From Leeuwenhoekiella marinoflava DSM 3653 (GTDB lineage: Bacteria > Bacteroidota > Bacteroidia > Flavobacteriales > Flavobacteriaceae), in the NCBI RefSeq assembly GCF_900129005.1, contig NZ_FQUN01000012.1:1-64000 (forward strand): DNA of 64,000 nt, written 5' to 3'. This document shows, piece after piece, positions 43,949-52,824 of the stretch (position 1 is its first letter; every line of letters begins with the position of its first letter). The notes beneath the pieces are model-generated. The model was given only the letters and a program-made list of their open reading frames with translations. It made no database searches and was not told the DNA's origin. Position numbers and translations under genes: made by a program.

Positions 43949-44313
43949 TCCAATTTTTTTGCGGTGTAAAGATACAAACTGTATGGCAAATAGCATCTGT
44001 AATCTAAACGAGTAAACGTGTTCTTTAATTGAGTCGTAAGAGCTTGAAAAGCTTACTCGATAATCGAGATTTAAACCTGCCTACCAAAGGTTGGTGCTGC
44101 GAAGTTTACCTCGAAGTCAAAGGTTGTTTCCTTCTAATCCGTTGCGGACCTGCCTTTGTCAGACTGATAGGCTTGATACAAGCTTGGTTGCTTTCTGAAG
44201 CTGTTAACATATTTATGTTGTTATCGTTAAAAATATAGTAATTAGGATTTTATTGGGATAAAGCACTTGATTATCAGCATAATTTTACACCAGTTAATAA
44301 TTAAAAATACACG
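43949..44313. other. 365-base region without a gene
   Basis: The region separates lipA from a small membrane-protein gene. It holds the probable lipA promoter (TATCTTTA near 43965), a diverged copy of the intergenic repeat (44056 to about 44160) and a downstream AT-rich stretch. The only long frame inside it has no family resemblance and spans the repeat, so I do not call it a gene. Confidence 0.55.
44056..44160. repeat. intergenic repeat, diverged copy C
   Basis: The head 44056-44075 (CTCGATAATCGAG plus ATTTAAA) matches 8945-8964 with one mismatch. Further on come CTCGAAGTCAAA and GTTTCCTTCTAATCCGTTGC, which resemble in order the CTCGAAATCAAA and GTTTCTAACGAATGCCTTG words of copy A. The middle is different, so this is a relative rather than a close copy. 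Confidence 0.55.
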
Positions 44314-44514
44314 ATGATGAAACGATTTACGCTTCCTTTTTTGATACTAGCAGTTGTAGCAGGAATATATGGTTTTGGAGGTTTTGATCTTTGGGCAACC
44401 GAAGCAGCACGCATTGTATTTCTTATAGCTGCAGACCTTTTTGTAGTTTCATTGTTTGCTAACTTCTTATTTAAGAAAAATCCTAAACAAGTTGCTCAAC
44501 GCGTAGAATCCTAA
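44314..44514 (+). CDS. DUF1328-like small membrane protein
   Basis: A 66-residue protein with two hydrophobic helices separated by GFGGFDLWATEAARIVF and a basic end. The GFGG turn and AxxARIVFLIAxDLFVVSL pattern resemble DUF1328, a family of small membrane proteins of unknown function. Two ATGs in a row begin the frame. A terminator follows. Confidence 0.7.
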   Translation: MMKRFTLPFLILAVVAGIYGFGGFDLWATEAARIVFLIAADLFVVSLFANFLFKKNPKQVAQRVES

Positions 44515-44542
44515 AAATTTATACGCTTTCACCCTTATATTT

Positions 44543-44572
44543 AAAACTGCTTTAATACAAAGCAGTTTTTTT
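44543..44572 (+). terminator. intrinsic terminator
   Basis: AAACTGCTTT and AAAGCAGTTT form a 10-bp stem with a 5-base loop followed by T residues, 28 bases past the DUF1328-like gene. Confidence 0.8.
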
Positions 44573-44620
44573 ATTGCCTAAATTGTAGCACAATTATTGT
44601 TGTATTTTTTATAAAGACCT

Positions 44621-46015
44621 ATGCGAAAAGTTTTATTCTTTGTTTTATTGCTTACTTCTTCAATGGTATTATGCCAAGAAACTTTACTTAGAGGATTAGT
44701 CACAGAAACTAAAGTGGCGAGCGATACGCTTGATATTTCCTATTCGATTTTTTTACCAAAAAGTTACGAGATAGACAAACCGGCAAAGGTTTTGTTTGTT
44801 TTTGATCCAGAAGGAGAGGGCACCCGCGCAGCACGTCTTTTTGCATCAAGTATAGATGGTCAGAACTTTGTGATTGCTGCTAATAATAAACCTTTATTTA
44901 ACGATATAGATAGTCTTGATGTTAATGCAAATACGGCTGTGCAGATTATGCGGGATGTTTTTTTGAAAGTGGCTATAAATAAAAATGAGGTCTATATGGC
45001 TGGATTAAAAAGTGGGGCTCAGGTAGCAAGTGCTGTTTCTTACATAATTACCGGTTCTACAAACTTACTTCTTATAGACGATGTGTTTTATGCCAATCAG
45101 TATTTACAGCGTTCTAAAAGAAATAGGGTTATGGGGGTCATAGGTGAAGGTTCAGCAAATTACTATCAGATGGCAGACTATTTTAGTATGATGCGCACTT
45201 TTGATAGTGATAATACTTTATATGAATACAGCAATACTAATGTTTGGCCTAGTGCGGCTTTTTTGGGAACACTAATCAATAGGCTTTCGCATCTCAATTT
45301 AGAACGCCTTAATATAGAAGTATCTGACACAACCTGGCAAAAACAGGCTAAGTTTGATTTAAATACCGTAGAAAATTTAATTGCACAAGAAGAATACCTT
45401 ACCGCTTATGATCTGGTAACTGATTTAAAAAGTGATTATAGGGGAAATGTAGATTTAGATCCTATAAGAGATGTGCAGCGTTCATTAAGACGTTCAGATA
45501 GCTATACGTTAGCAAAGCGTAAACGTAAAGGAGGTAAACTTGAAGAGACGCTTTTATTAGATGATATCTCCTACTTTTTAGAGGAAGATATAGCACTGGC
45601 TAATTTCGATAATCTAGGATATTGGGATAGTAGAATAAATGATTTTAAATTAGCGGCTAAAGATTCGCTGAAACCTAAAGAGCAAAACGTCGCAAAACGT
45701 ATGCTTGGTTACATAGACTATACGTTAAAAGACTTTCTTACTTTAAATAGGGTTGGTCTTATAGATCAGCGTATTTTTTCTAATGTGCTTATCACTATGC
45801 TACAGCCCGACGACTACCAGTCTTATATAGACATTATAAATCTTTCAGCTCAAGATGAAGATTACAATACGGCTTATTTTTATCTGGAAGAATTACTAAA
45901 GCAAGGGTATACTTCTTACGATACACTTTATGAAATACCCAATACCGAGTTGCTAAAAATAAAGCCGGTTTACAACGAACTTATAAAAAACTATTTAGGT
46001 AAGTCTAAATTTTAA
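44621..46015 (+). CDS. exported esterase-fold protein lacking the nucleophile Ser
   Basis: A 464-residue protein with signal peptide (about 1-18). Residues 30-215 have the order of strands of an esterase/PHB-depolymerase-type alpha/beta hydrolase: YSIFLPKSYEIDKPAKVLFV, an FDPEGEG turn, then EVYMAGLKSGAQVAS. At the nucleophile elbow the usual GxSxG becomes G128-L-K130-S131-G, so the Ser is shifted or lost. The C-terminal half is helical and may contain repeats. A pseudo-enzyme or binding function is likely; the family is not one I can name. Confidence 0.72.
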   Translation: MRKVLFFVLLLTSSMVLCQETLLRGLVTETKVASDTLDISYSIFLPKSYEIDKPAKVLFVFDPEGEGTRAARLFASSIDGQNFVIAANNKPLFNDIDSLDVNANTAVQIMRDVFLKVAINKNEVYMAGLKSGAQVASAVSYIITGSTNLLLIDDVFYANQYLQRSKRNRVMGVIGEGSANYYQMADYFSMMRTFDSDNTLYEYSNTNVWPSAAFLGTLINRLSHLNLERLNIEVSDTTWQKQAKFDLNTVENLIAQEEYLTAYDLVTDLKSDYRGNVDLDPIRDVQRSLRRSDSYTLAKRKRKGGKLEETLLLDDISYFLEEDIALANFDNLGYWDSRINDFKLAAKDSLKPKEQNVAKRMLGYIDYTLKDFLTLNRVGLIDQRIFSNVLITMLQPDDYQSYIDIINLSAQDEDYNTAYFYLEELLKQGYTSYDTLYEIPNTELLKIKPVYNELIKNYLGKSKF

Positions 46016-47213
46016 GTTTCAGACTTTTCTTTTTTACATAGAGTAGCAATAGAATTCCTGCTAAACTTATTGCTGCCATAACCAGCCAGGTTTTGTTATA
46101 ACCAAATGCATTAACGAGTTGCATCCCGCTGTTATGACCAAAGATATGAGCCAGTGAAAATGACATGCTGTACAATCCCATATAAGCACCTTGTCTTCCT
46201 AGTTTAGCCCGGCGTAGCGCAAAAGCATTTCCAAAAGGAAAAGCAATCATTTCACCCAGCGTAACAACAATCATCCCGATTACTAAAAAGCCATTCCAGC
46301 CCATCAGGTAGAAAAATCCAAAACTCAATCCTGTAAGTATAAAGCCGCTAATAACATTAGCTATTTGATTCCATCCTTTACGCTCCATAAAAGCGATGAG
46401 TGGCATTTCAAAAACAAAAATCAATAAACCGTTAAGCCCTAATAAAAGCCCGATTTGAGATTCGGTTAAAAAACGAACTTCTTTATAGAATACAGGTACC
46501 GTTGAGAAATACTGCACAAAAACAACTCCAAAGAGGGCTAAAGCAATTAGAAAAAGCATGTAAAGTTGGTCTTTATACGGTGATAACGGATTTTCGATAC
46601 GTTCTTCTTGATCGGTTACTTTTGCTTTCTTTGGATTTAGCGTTTGTATTAAAAGAATTCCGGCTAAAATGCACGTGATTCCATCTGCCCAAAAAAGACC
46701 ATAATAACCGATGCTGGCTATGATAATTCCGCCTAAAGCAGGACCTGCAGAAAATCCCAGATTTATTGCTAAGCGGATTAAAGTTAGTGAACGGGTCTTG
46801 TTTTCTGGTTTGCTGTAAGCGCTTAGGGCTACAAAAAAAGCAGGTCTAGACATATCTGCAACGGCAATCAATGCAAAAAAGCCTAAGCATACCGCCCAGA
46901 AACTACTTATAAATTGAAGTCCTAAAAACCCGATGCCAGTAGCAAGCAGACTTATTAAAATAGTTTTGTAATATCCTAACTTATCTGAAAGTATACCGCC
47001 TAGCCAAGAACCGAACAAAGAACCAAAGCCAAAACAGGTCATAACCCAACCTACATTGCTCAAGCTAAAACCCAAATCATCTCTTAGATATAGTGATAAA
47101 AAAGGAATTACCATAGCGCCGGCTCTGTTGACTAAGGTAATTAAGGCAAGCCACCAGACTTCTCTTGATAATCCTTTAAAAGTATCTAGGTAGGTATGTA
47201 CTAGTTTTTTCAT
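46005..47213 (-). CDS. MFS transporter, MdtH-like
   Basis: A 402-residue 12-helix carrier with GSLFGSWLGGILSDKLGYYK in the loop after helix 2, the MFS signature, and LTLIRLAINLGFSAGPALGG in helix 5 as in drug exporters of the MdtH group. It is convergent with and overlaps the upstream exported protein gene by 11 bases. The substrate is unknown. Confidence 0.9.
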   Translation of the reverse strand: MKKLVHTYLDTFKGLSREVWWLALITLVNRAGAMVIPFLSLYLRDDLGFSLSNVGWVMTCFGFGSLFGSWLGGILSDKLGYYKTILISLLATGIGFLGLQFISSFWAVCLGFFALIAVADMSRPAFFVALSAYSKPENKTRSLTLIRLAINLGFSAGPALGGIIIASIGYYGLFWADGITCILAGILLIQTLNPKKAKVTDQEERIENPLSPYKDQLYMLFLIALALFGVVFVQYFSTVPVFYKEVRFLTESQIGLLLGLNGLLIFVFEMPLIAFMERKGWNQIANVISGFILTGLSFGFFYLMGWNGFLVIGMIVVTLGEMIAFPFGNAFALRRAKLGRQGAYMGLYSMSFSLAHIFGHNSGMQLVNAFGYNKTWLVMAAISLAGILLLLYVKKKSLKLKI

Positions 47214-47226
47214 TGATGTATAAGCA

Positions 47227-47259
47227 TAAAAAAAAGTCTGGCGATTTACCAGACTTTTT
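47227..47259. terminator. bidirectional hairpin
   Basis: AAAAAGTCTGG and CCAGACTTTTT form an 11-bp stem with a 7-base loop and A/T runs on both sides. On the minus strand it would end the SRPBCC gene transcript before the MFS gene. Confidence 0.75.
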
Positions 47260-47436
47260 GCGTTTTTAAAAATAAAGACTCTTACGAGTTATAACACAAC
47301 AAGTCGGGTGGGGTCTTATAGACCTTCAGCGAGCGATATGATGTATTACTGATTTTCATTGTATTTCTTTCTTAGGTTAAAACTACTATAAAACTTTTGA
47401 AGCGAGCTTTTAGTTATTTAAAAAGTTTAAAATAAT

Positions 47437-48492
47437 TTAAAGATTTTCGAGATTCATCTGTTCTACGTGTACGGGTAAGTATAATTCTGTAACCCATTCT
47501 GCAGGATTGGGATTATCTTTAGGGCCTACCACATAGATTTCAAAAGGATTGCTGTTTTCTGCCGGTTGATAATTGTTTGAGGCCATATATGCTTCGGCTT
47601 TTTTCCAGGCAGCTTCCAGATTTTTTAAATCTCCGGTGAGTGTGGTTTTTACAGCTGTATATGAAGGCATAAATCCACATAAAATAGAACTGTCTTCCGG
47701 TACAACGATACGTGAGGTTGTGGGTATTCCGCTAGAAATAATCGCACTATTATTAGCTTTGTCTTTAGAATTGTAAATACTCAAAGGTTTTCCTGAAATG
47801 CTAATGTTATTACCTTCCATAAAGCGTTTAACCTGTGGAATTAGTTCTTTTACTTTATTTTCTGCAGATTCAAGAGATGTTGAGGTAGTAGTATACATAT
47901 AAAACCCACCGCTATATTGCGTGATTTTTACATCGCTTATCGAGAAAACTTCCATATCCTCAATAACATTTATTGATAGGTTGTTTAAACCTTTATCGTA
48001 CATCGTCTGCATTTCGGCATCAAAGTCAAAGCTGGTCAAGGTAAAATAGGCTTTATCCATTAATGGGTGTTCACCGCGCATTCCCCAAGTAACTTTTGTT
48101 CCTCCTTCAACTTCTTCAAACTGCCAGTATACATTTGCGGTGCGCTCGCCAGCGGGAGTAATAAACGTTATATCCTGCTCAATGCGCTGGTTAGGGATTA
48201 CAGCTGTGGTGCGCATAGAGCCGTCAGCTTCTTTACCATCCCAGGCGTAACTTGCGCCTTCGCCACTTGTATTTTCGGGATAATTAAAAATCATAGTAGG
48301 GTCTTCTTCTTTCCAGGGACCCCATTGTTCCCAAGTTTTATATTCATTAACCTTATCAAAAACTAAGCTCACCGGAGCTTTTATAACTTTTGATTCTTCA
48401 ACTTCATAACTTCCATCTTTAGTCGCGAAATAAATGGCGCCTGCTATAAAAACGATTAGCAAAAGGAAGAATAGGTATTTTAATATTTTCAT
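47437..48492 (-). CDS. SRPBCC and GyrI-like two-domain protein
   Basis: A 351-residue protein with one N-terminal membrane helix (about 5-23), a polyketide-cyclase/START-like SRPBCC domain (about 30-180; VIKAPVSLVFDKVNEYKTWE, WKEEDPTMIFNY), and a GyrI-like effector-binding domain (about 200-350; FMPSYTAVKTTLTGDLKNLE). Both folds bind small hydrophobic ligands. The fusion is found in Bacteroidota and its function is unknown. It lies alone between terminators. Confidence 0.84.
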   Translation of the reverse strand: MKILKYLFFLLLIVFIAGAIYFATKDGSYEVEESKVIKAPVSLVFDKVNEYKTWEQWGPWKEEDPTMIFNYPENTSGEGASYAWDGKEADGSMRTTAVIPNQRIEQDITFITPAGERTANVYWQFEEVEGGTKVTWGMRGEHPLMDKAYFTLTSFDFDAEMQTMYDKGLNNLSINVIEDMEVFSISDVKITQYSGGFYMYTTTSTSLESAENKVKELIPQVKRFMEGNNISISGKPLSIYNSKDKANNSAIISSGIPTTSRIVVPEDSSILCGFMPSYTAVKTTLTGDLKNLEAAWKKAEAYMASNNYQPAENSNPFEIYVVGPKDNPNPAEWVTELYLPVHVEQMNLENL

Positions 48493-48574
48493 TTAAGAAC
48501 AGCTTTAACTGCTAATTTAACAATTTAATGCATACCCTAAGGAATTCTAACAAAGAAGCTGGTGTAAAAAGCAA

Positions 48575-48763
48575 CTATTTATTCAATGTGATTTTAATGA
48601 GGAATAAAATACCCACAAAAACGAGAAAGCCTATCAAGATCCAGAAGGAGCCTTTGTATTCTTTTTTGTGAAGTTTGCGGTCTTTGCGGTAACTTCTTGA
48701 GATGAAGATTACAAAAGCGATAAAGAAAACTGCGGCAAAAACCCACTGACCCGTACTAAACAT
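48575..48763 (-). CDS. 62-residue two-helix membrane protein
   Basis: Two hydrophobic helices (about 7-23 and 42-58) are separated by a basic loop (RSYRKDRKLHKKEYKG), so loop-in topology is expected. I do not recognise a family by function. The ATG at 48763 is preceded by a consensus TAATTTTG box, which supports it. It is divergent from the MazG-like gene. Confidence 0.68.
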   Translation of the reverse strand: MFSTGQWVFAAVFFIAFVIFISRSYRKDRKLHKKEYKGSFWILIGFLVFVGILFLIKITLNK

Positions 48764-48780
48764 TTTAATGTATTTTTATT

Positions 48781-48788
48781 CAAAATTA
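48781..48788 (-). promoter_or_regulatory. -7 promoter box TAATTTTG
   Basis: On the minus strand TAATTTTG fits the consensus and ends 17 bases before the ATG of the 62-residue membrane protein. Confidence 0.6.
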
Positions 48789-48811
48789 AGTCTTTAATAC
48801 AGAAAAATACG

Positions 48812-49198
48812 ATGAAAAAACGATTAGCTGCAGTAACCGAATTCCACAATGCATTCGGCTTAGGGGTAAATGAAGCTCCCCAAGCAGATTTAGGTAAACA
48901 AAAGAATTTGTTGCGCTTTAACCTGATGAAAGAAGAAAATGAAGAATATCTTGAAGCTGCTACTAACAATGACCTTACCGAAGTTGCAGATGCACTTGGT
49001 GATATGCTCTACATTCTTTGCGGAACGATTTTAGAACACGGGATGCAGTATAAAATTGAGGAGGTTTTTGACGAGATACAGCGCAGCAATATGAGTAAGC
49101 TGGGAGCAGATGGGCAACCTATTTATCGGGAAGATGGTAAAGTGCTTAAAGGACCTTCTTATTTTAAACCCAATATCAAAGAGATTCTTGATAAGTAA
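48812..49198 (+). CDS. MazG-like nucleotide pyrophosphohydrolase
   Basis: A 128-residue all-alpha NTP pyrophosphohydrolase of the MazG/HisE type. The metal-binding motif is visible as MKEENEEYLEA (EExxE) and later EVADALGDMLY (ExxD). After it comes the NMSKLGADGQPIYREDGKVLKG segment end, in pieces typical of dUTPase-like phage and bacterial members. It probably hydrolyses a non-canonical or excess nucleotide; the exact substrate is unknown. It is followed by an ABC-F gene with its own promoter box. Confidence 0.85.
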   Translation: MKKRLAAVTEFHNAFGLGVNEAPQADLGKQKNLLRFNLMKEENEEYLEAATNNDLTEVADALGDMLYILCGTILEHGMQYKIEEVFDEIQRSNMSKLGADGQPIYREDGKVLKGPSYFKPNIKEILDK

Positions 49199-49236
49199 TC
49201 TGCGGGAATAAGATTTTTTTCTCCGTTTTTAAAGGC

Positions 49237-49244
49237 TAAATTCG
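49237..49244 (+). promoter_or_regulatory. -7-like box TAAATTCG, near-leaderless
   Basis: TAAATTCG differs from TAnnTTTG at one conserved base and ends six bases before the ATG of the ABC-F gene. Confidence 0.45.
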
Positions 49245-49250
49245 CAGCCT

Positions 49251-51134
49251 ATGAGCGCAATTAATTATGTTTCTGTAGAATCTATTTCTAAAGCCTTCGG
49301 CGAAAGGGTTCTGTTTGAAGATTTGTCTTTTGGTATCAATGAAGGTCAAAAAATAGGACTGGTCGCTAAAAACGGAACCGGGAAAACATCGATGCTGGAT
49401 ATTCTTGCCGGTGTCGAAAATCCAGATAGCGGACAAGTGGTTTTCCGTAAGGGAGTCAAAATCGCATTTCTTTCTCAGGAACCCGACTTAGATCCTAATC
49501 TTACCGTAGAAGAAACCATTTTTGACAGCGATAATGAGATTCTTAAAGTTATTGCTGCTTATGAGCATGCGCTTGAAAATATGGGCGATGGGGACACGTA
49601 TCAGAAGGCTTTTGATCAGATGGAAGCATATCAGGCTTGGGATTTTGAAACGCAATACAAGCAAATATTATTTCAGCTAAAGCTGGATGATCTCGATCGT
49701 AAAGTTGAAAAACTAAGTGGAGGGCAGAAAAAGCGTTTGGCTCTTGCCAATATGTTGCTGAGTAAGCCAGACCTGTTGATTCTCGATGAGCCTACTAACC
49801 ACTTGGATCTTGAAATGATTGAATGGTTAGAGCAGTTTTTTGCCAAAGAGAATTTTACCTTATTTATGGTTACGCACGACCGCTATTTTTTAGAGCGCGT
49901 TTGTAATGAAATTATAGAATTAGAAGAAGGAAAGCTGTACAATTATAAAGGGAATTACGCCTATTATCTGGAGAAAAGAGATGCGCGTATTGCTAATGAA
50001 GAGACCGAAACCGGTAAAGCAAAACAGCTTTTTAAAAAGGAATTAGAATGGATGCGTCGCCAGCCAAAAGCACGTACCACCAAGTCAAAATCAAGAATAG
50101 ATGATTTTGCCGAGATTAAAGATAGAGCGGCCAAGCGTCGTAATGATCACGAAGTTCAGCTAGAACTGAATATGGAGCGTCTGGGAAGTAAGATTGTTGA
50201 GCTTCACAAGGTTTCTAAGTCGTTTAAAGACCGGGTGATTCTCGATAAATTCGATTACAATTTTCAACGTGCAGACCGTATAGGAATCATCGGTAAAAAC
50301 GGTACCGGTAAATCTACATTCCTCAATATCCTGACTGAAAAAATGCCTCCGGATTCCGGGAAACTTGTAATTGGGGAGACCATTCAGTTTGGGTATTATA
50401 CCCAAAAGGGTATTCAGATTAAACCGGGACAAAAGGTAATTGAAGTAATCAAAGAATTTGGGGATTATATTCCGCTGAAAAAAGGGCGCCAGATTTCTGC
50501 AGGTCAACTTTTAGAGCGTTTTCTTTTTGATCGTAAAAAGCAATATGATTTTGTTGAAAAGCTAAGTGGGGGAGAGCGCAAGCGTTTGTATTTATGTACG
50601 GTATTGATTCAGAATCCTAACTTTTTAATTCTGGATGAGCCAACGAATGATTTGGATATTGTAACATTGAATGTCCTTGAAAGTTTCCTGCTTGATTATC
50701 CGGGTTGTTTGATTGTGGTTTCTCACGACCGCTATTTTATGGATAAGATTGTAGATCATTTATTTGTGTTTAGAGGTCAGGGCATTGTTGAAGATTTCCC
50801 TGGAAATTATTCCGATTTTAGAGCTTATGACTCCGGGCCTGCAGTACTTCAGGAAGAAGACGTTAAACCCAGCGTAAAAAAGGAAACCAATAAAGAGAAT
50901 TGGAAAACTGCTGTAAGTTCCTTGTCTTACACCGAACAAAAAGAATACAACCGCTTGGAGCGCGATATCGCCAAGATGGAAAAAGAAAAAGAACAAAAAG
51001 AAGCCGAATTTTTGAATCCGGATTTGTCTGGTGAAGAAATAAATAAACGCTCTATTGAACTTCAGGGAATTCAGGATAAAATAGATGAGTACACCGAGCG
51101 CTGGTTTGAATTGAGTGCGAAACAGGAAGGCTAA
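49251..51134 (+). CDS. ABC-F family ATPase, Uup-like
   Basis: A 627-residue soluble protein with two ATP-binding cassettes. Walker A motifs are AKNGTGKTS and GKNGTGKST, signatures are KLSGGQKKR and KLSGGERKR, and Walker B are LLILDEPTNHLD and FLILDEPTNDLD. An inter-domain linker is rich in Lys and Arg. The C-terminal coiled coil (about 560-620) is of the Uup type. Such proteins act on ribosomes or branched DNA, not in transport. The next gene follows after six bases. Confidence 0.95.
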   Translation: MSAINYVSVESISKAFGERVLFEDLSFGINEGQKIGLVAKNGTGKTSMLDILAGVENPDSGQVVFRKGVKIAFLSQEPDLDPNLTVEETIFDSDNEILKVIAAYEHALENMGDGDTYQKAFDQMEAYQAWDFETQYKQILFQLKLDDLDRKVEKLSGGQKKRLALANMLLSKPDLLILDEPTNHLDLEMIEWLEQFFAKENFTLFMVTHDRYFLERVCNEIIELEEGKLYNYKGNYAYYLEKRDARIANEETETGKAKQLFKKELEWMRRQPKARTTKSKSRIDDFAEIKDRAAKRRNDHEVQLELNMERLGSKIVELHKVSKSFKDRVILDKFDYNFQRADRIGIIGKNGTGKSTFLNILTEKMPPDSGKLVIGETIQFGYYTQKGIQIKPGQKVIEVIKEFGDYIPLKKGRQISAGQLLERFLFDRKKQYDFVEKLSGGERKRLYLCTVLIQNPNFLILDEPTNDLDIVTLNVLESFLLDYPGCLIVVSHDRYFMDKIVDHLFVFRGQGIVEDFPGNYSDFRAYDSGPAVLQEEDVKPSVKKETNKENWKTAVSSLSYTEQKEYNRLERDIAKMEKEKEQKEAEFLNPDLSGEEINKRSIELQGIQDKIDEYTERWFELSAKQEG

Positions 51135-51140
51135 TTACCC

Positions 51141-51911
51141 ATGTGGTATTTGATCAAAGCATATTTTAAGTTCTTAAAAAAGGCAACCAATCAGCATGGG
51201 GTTCATTCTCCCTTCGTGTTTTCTTTTGTCACAAAATGTCTTTACGATCGTAAAAAATATCCTGAATATAAACTTCTAAAAAATTACCGTGATCAACTAT
51301 TAAAAAGTGATGCCGTTATTGAAGTGACCGATTTTGGTGCTGGTTCACGGGTTTTTAAATCGAACAGACGGGAGGTTAGAGCCATCGCAAAACACGCCGG
51401 AGCAAACTTTAAGAGAATGAAATTGCTTTATCGGGTGGTTTCTTATTTTAAACCGAAAGAAATTTTAGAAATAGGCACTTCGTTGGGGTTAGCAACAGCC
51501 GCTTTGGCACTGCCTAAAACGGGTAATATAACTACATTAGAAGGTTGCCCGAAAACTTCAGGTCTAGCCAAAAAACACTTAGTTCAATCTGATATTTTAA
51601 ATACTGAAATTATCACCGGGGATTTTAGGGAGACGCTTCCGGAGCTTTTACAAAATGACTACGACTTGATTTATTTTGATGGGAATCACAGTAAAGAAGC
51701 AACATTAGACTATTTTGAAAAATTGTTGTCAACAGCTAACAATGCGAGCGTATGGATTTTTGATGATATGTATTGGTCTCCACAAATGGCCGAAGCTTGG
51801 CAGCACATTAAAAATCATCCTCAAGTACGGGTTACAGTAGCTTGTTTTTGGTTGGGTTTTGTATTCTTTAGAAAAGAACAGGCGAAAGAGCATTTTAAAA
51901 TTCGACTCTAA
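51141..51911 (+). CDS. class I SAM-dependent methyltransferase
   Basis: A 256-residue methyltransferase with a short N-terminal helix region (FKFLKKATNQHGVHSPFVFS), motif I ILEIGTSLGLATAALALP and YDLIYFDGNHSKEATLDYF with the metal- or SAM-binding Asp, as in O-methyltransferase-like proteins. The acceptor is unknown. It begins six bases after the ABC-F stop, so it is in the same operon. Confidence 0.88.
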   Translation: MWYLIKAYFKFLKKATNQHGVHSPFVFSFVTKCLYDRKKYPEYKLLKNYRDQLLKSDAVIEVTDFGAGSRVFKSNRREVRAIAKHAGANFKRMKLLYRVVSYFKPKEILEIGTSLGLATAALALPKTGNITTLEGCPKTSGLAKKHLVQSDILNTEIITGDFRETLPELLQNDYDLIYFDGNHSKEATLDYFEKLLSTANNASVWIFDDMYWSPQMAEAWQHIKNHPQVRVTVACFWLGFVFFRKEQAKEHFKIRL

Positions 51912-51994
51912 AAAGTGTAACTCAAACCACATTTTGACTACTCATTGTTGAAAATCAACTATCTTTTAGTGTTGATAAAATTAGAAATCAGTTT

Positions 51995-52696
51995 ATGGCT
52001 AGCTTAATTGATATTACAAACATAAAGCGTGATTTTCCGCTCGGGAATGAAATTGTGCACGTTTTAAAAGGTATAGATTTACAGATTGATAAAGGAGAAT
52101 ATGTAGCGATTATGGGTCCTTCGGGTTCCGGGAAGTCTACCTTGATGAACCTTTTAGGCTGTTTAGATACGCCAACTTCGGGAACCTATATTTTAAATTC
52201 TCGTGATGTAAGTTCGATGACTGATGACGAACTCGCTGAGGTGCGTAATAAAGAAATCGGTTTTGTTTTTCAGACGTTTAATTTACTGCCCAGAACGACT
52301 GCTTTAGACAATGTGGCATTGCCCATGGTATATGCCGGATATTCAAAAACCGAACGTCACGCAAGAGCCAGTGAAGTACTCACCGATGTAGGTCTTGCCG
52401 ATCGTATGGATCATAAGCCCAACCAACTTTCTGGTGGACAACGCCAACGGGTGGCAGTGGGTAGAGCTTTGGTCAATAAGCCTTCTATAATACTTGCTGA
52501 TGAACCTACCGGAAACCTGGATTCTAAAACTTCGATTGAAATTATGAGTCTTTTTGATGCCATACACGCGGCAGGAAATACGGTAATCTTAGTTACGCAC
52601 GAAGAAGATATCGCAGAGCATGCGCATCGCGTGATTCGCCTGCGTGACGGACTTATAGAAAGTGATGAGCGGAAAGTTGTTGGGGTTAAGGATTAA
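51995..52696 (+). CDS. LolD/MacB-type ABC ATPase without a permease
   Basis: A 233-residue ATPase with Walker [10 protein letters not shown], signature [15 protein letters not shown], Walker [14 protein letters not shown] and switch His in LVTHEED. The spacing and the GNLDS motif place it in the MacB/LolD/FtsE group, which works with MacB-like permeases. No permease gene is adjacent on either side, so its partner must be encoded elsewhere. The AT-rich two-gene insert begins 128 bases downstream. Confidence 0.92.
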   Translation: MASLIDITNIKRDFPLGNEIVHVLKGIDLQIDKGEYVAIMGPSGSGKSTLMNLLGCLDTPTSGTYILNSRDVSSMTDDELAEVRNKEIGFVFQTFNLLPRTTALDNVALPMVYAGYSKTERHARASEVLTDVGLADRMDHKPNQLSGGQRQRVAVGRALVNKPSIILADEPTGNLDSKTSIEIMSLFDAIHAAGNTVILVTHEEDIAEHAHRVIRLRDGLIESDERKVVGVKD

Positions 52697-52824
52697 ATGT
52701 TAATCTTGTGATAAATGAATACAGATTATTCCATACTGATGCTTATTTTTCCAATAATGTTTGGTTTAATTTAATGATGGAGATTTTTATTTTTTGTCAA
52801 AGATTTCGAATATATATTGTGTAA

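Noticed and set aside
44029-44238. A 69-codon plus-strand frame in the lipA downstream gap
   Set aside because: It runs across the repeat element, has no family resemblance or start signal, and its composition follows the repeat.
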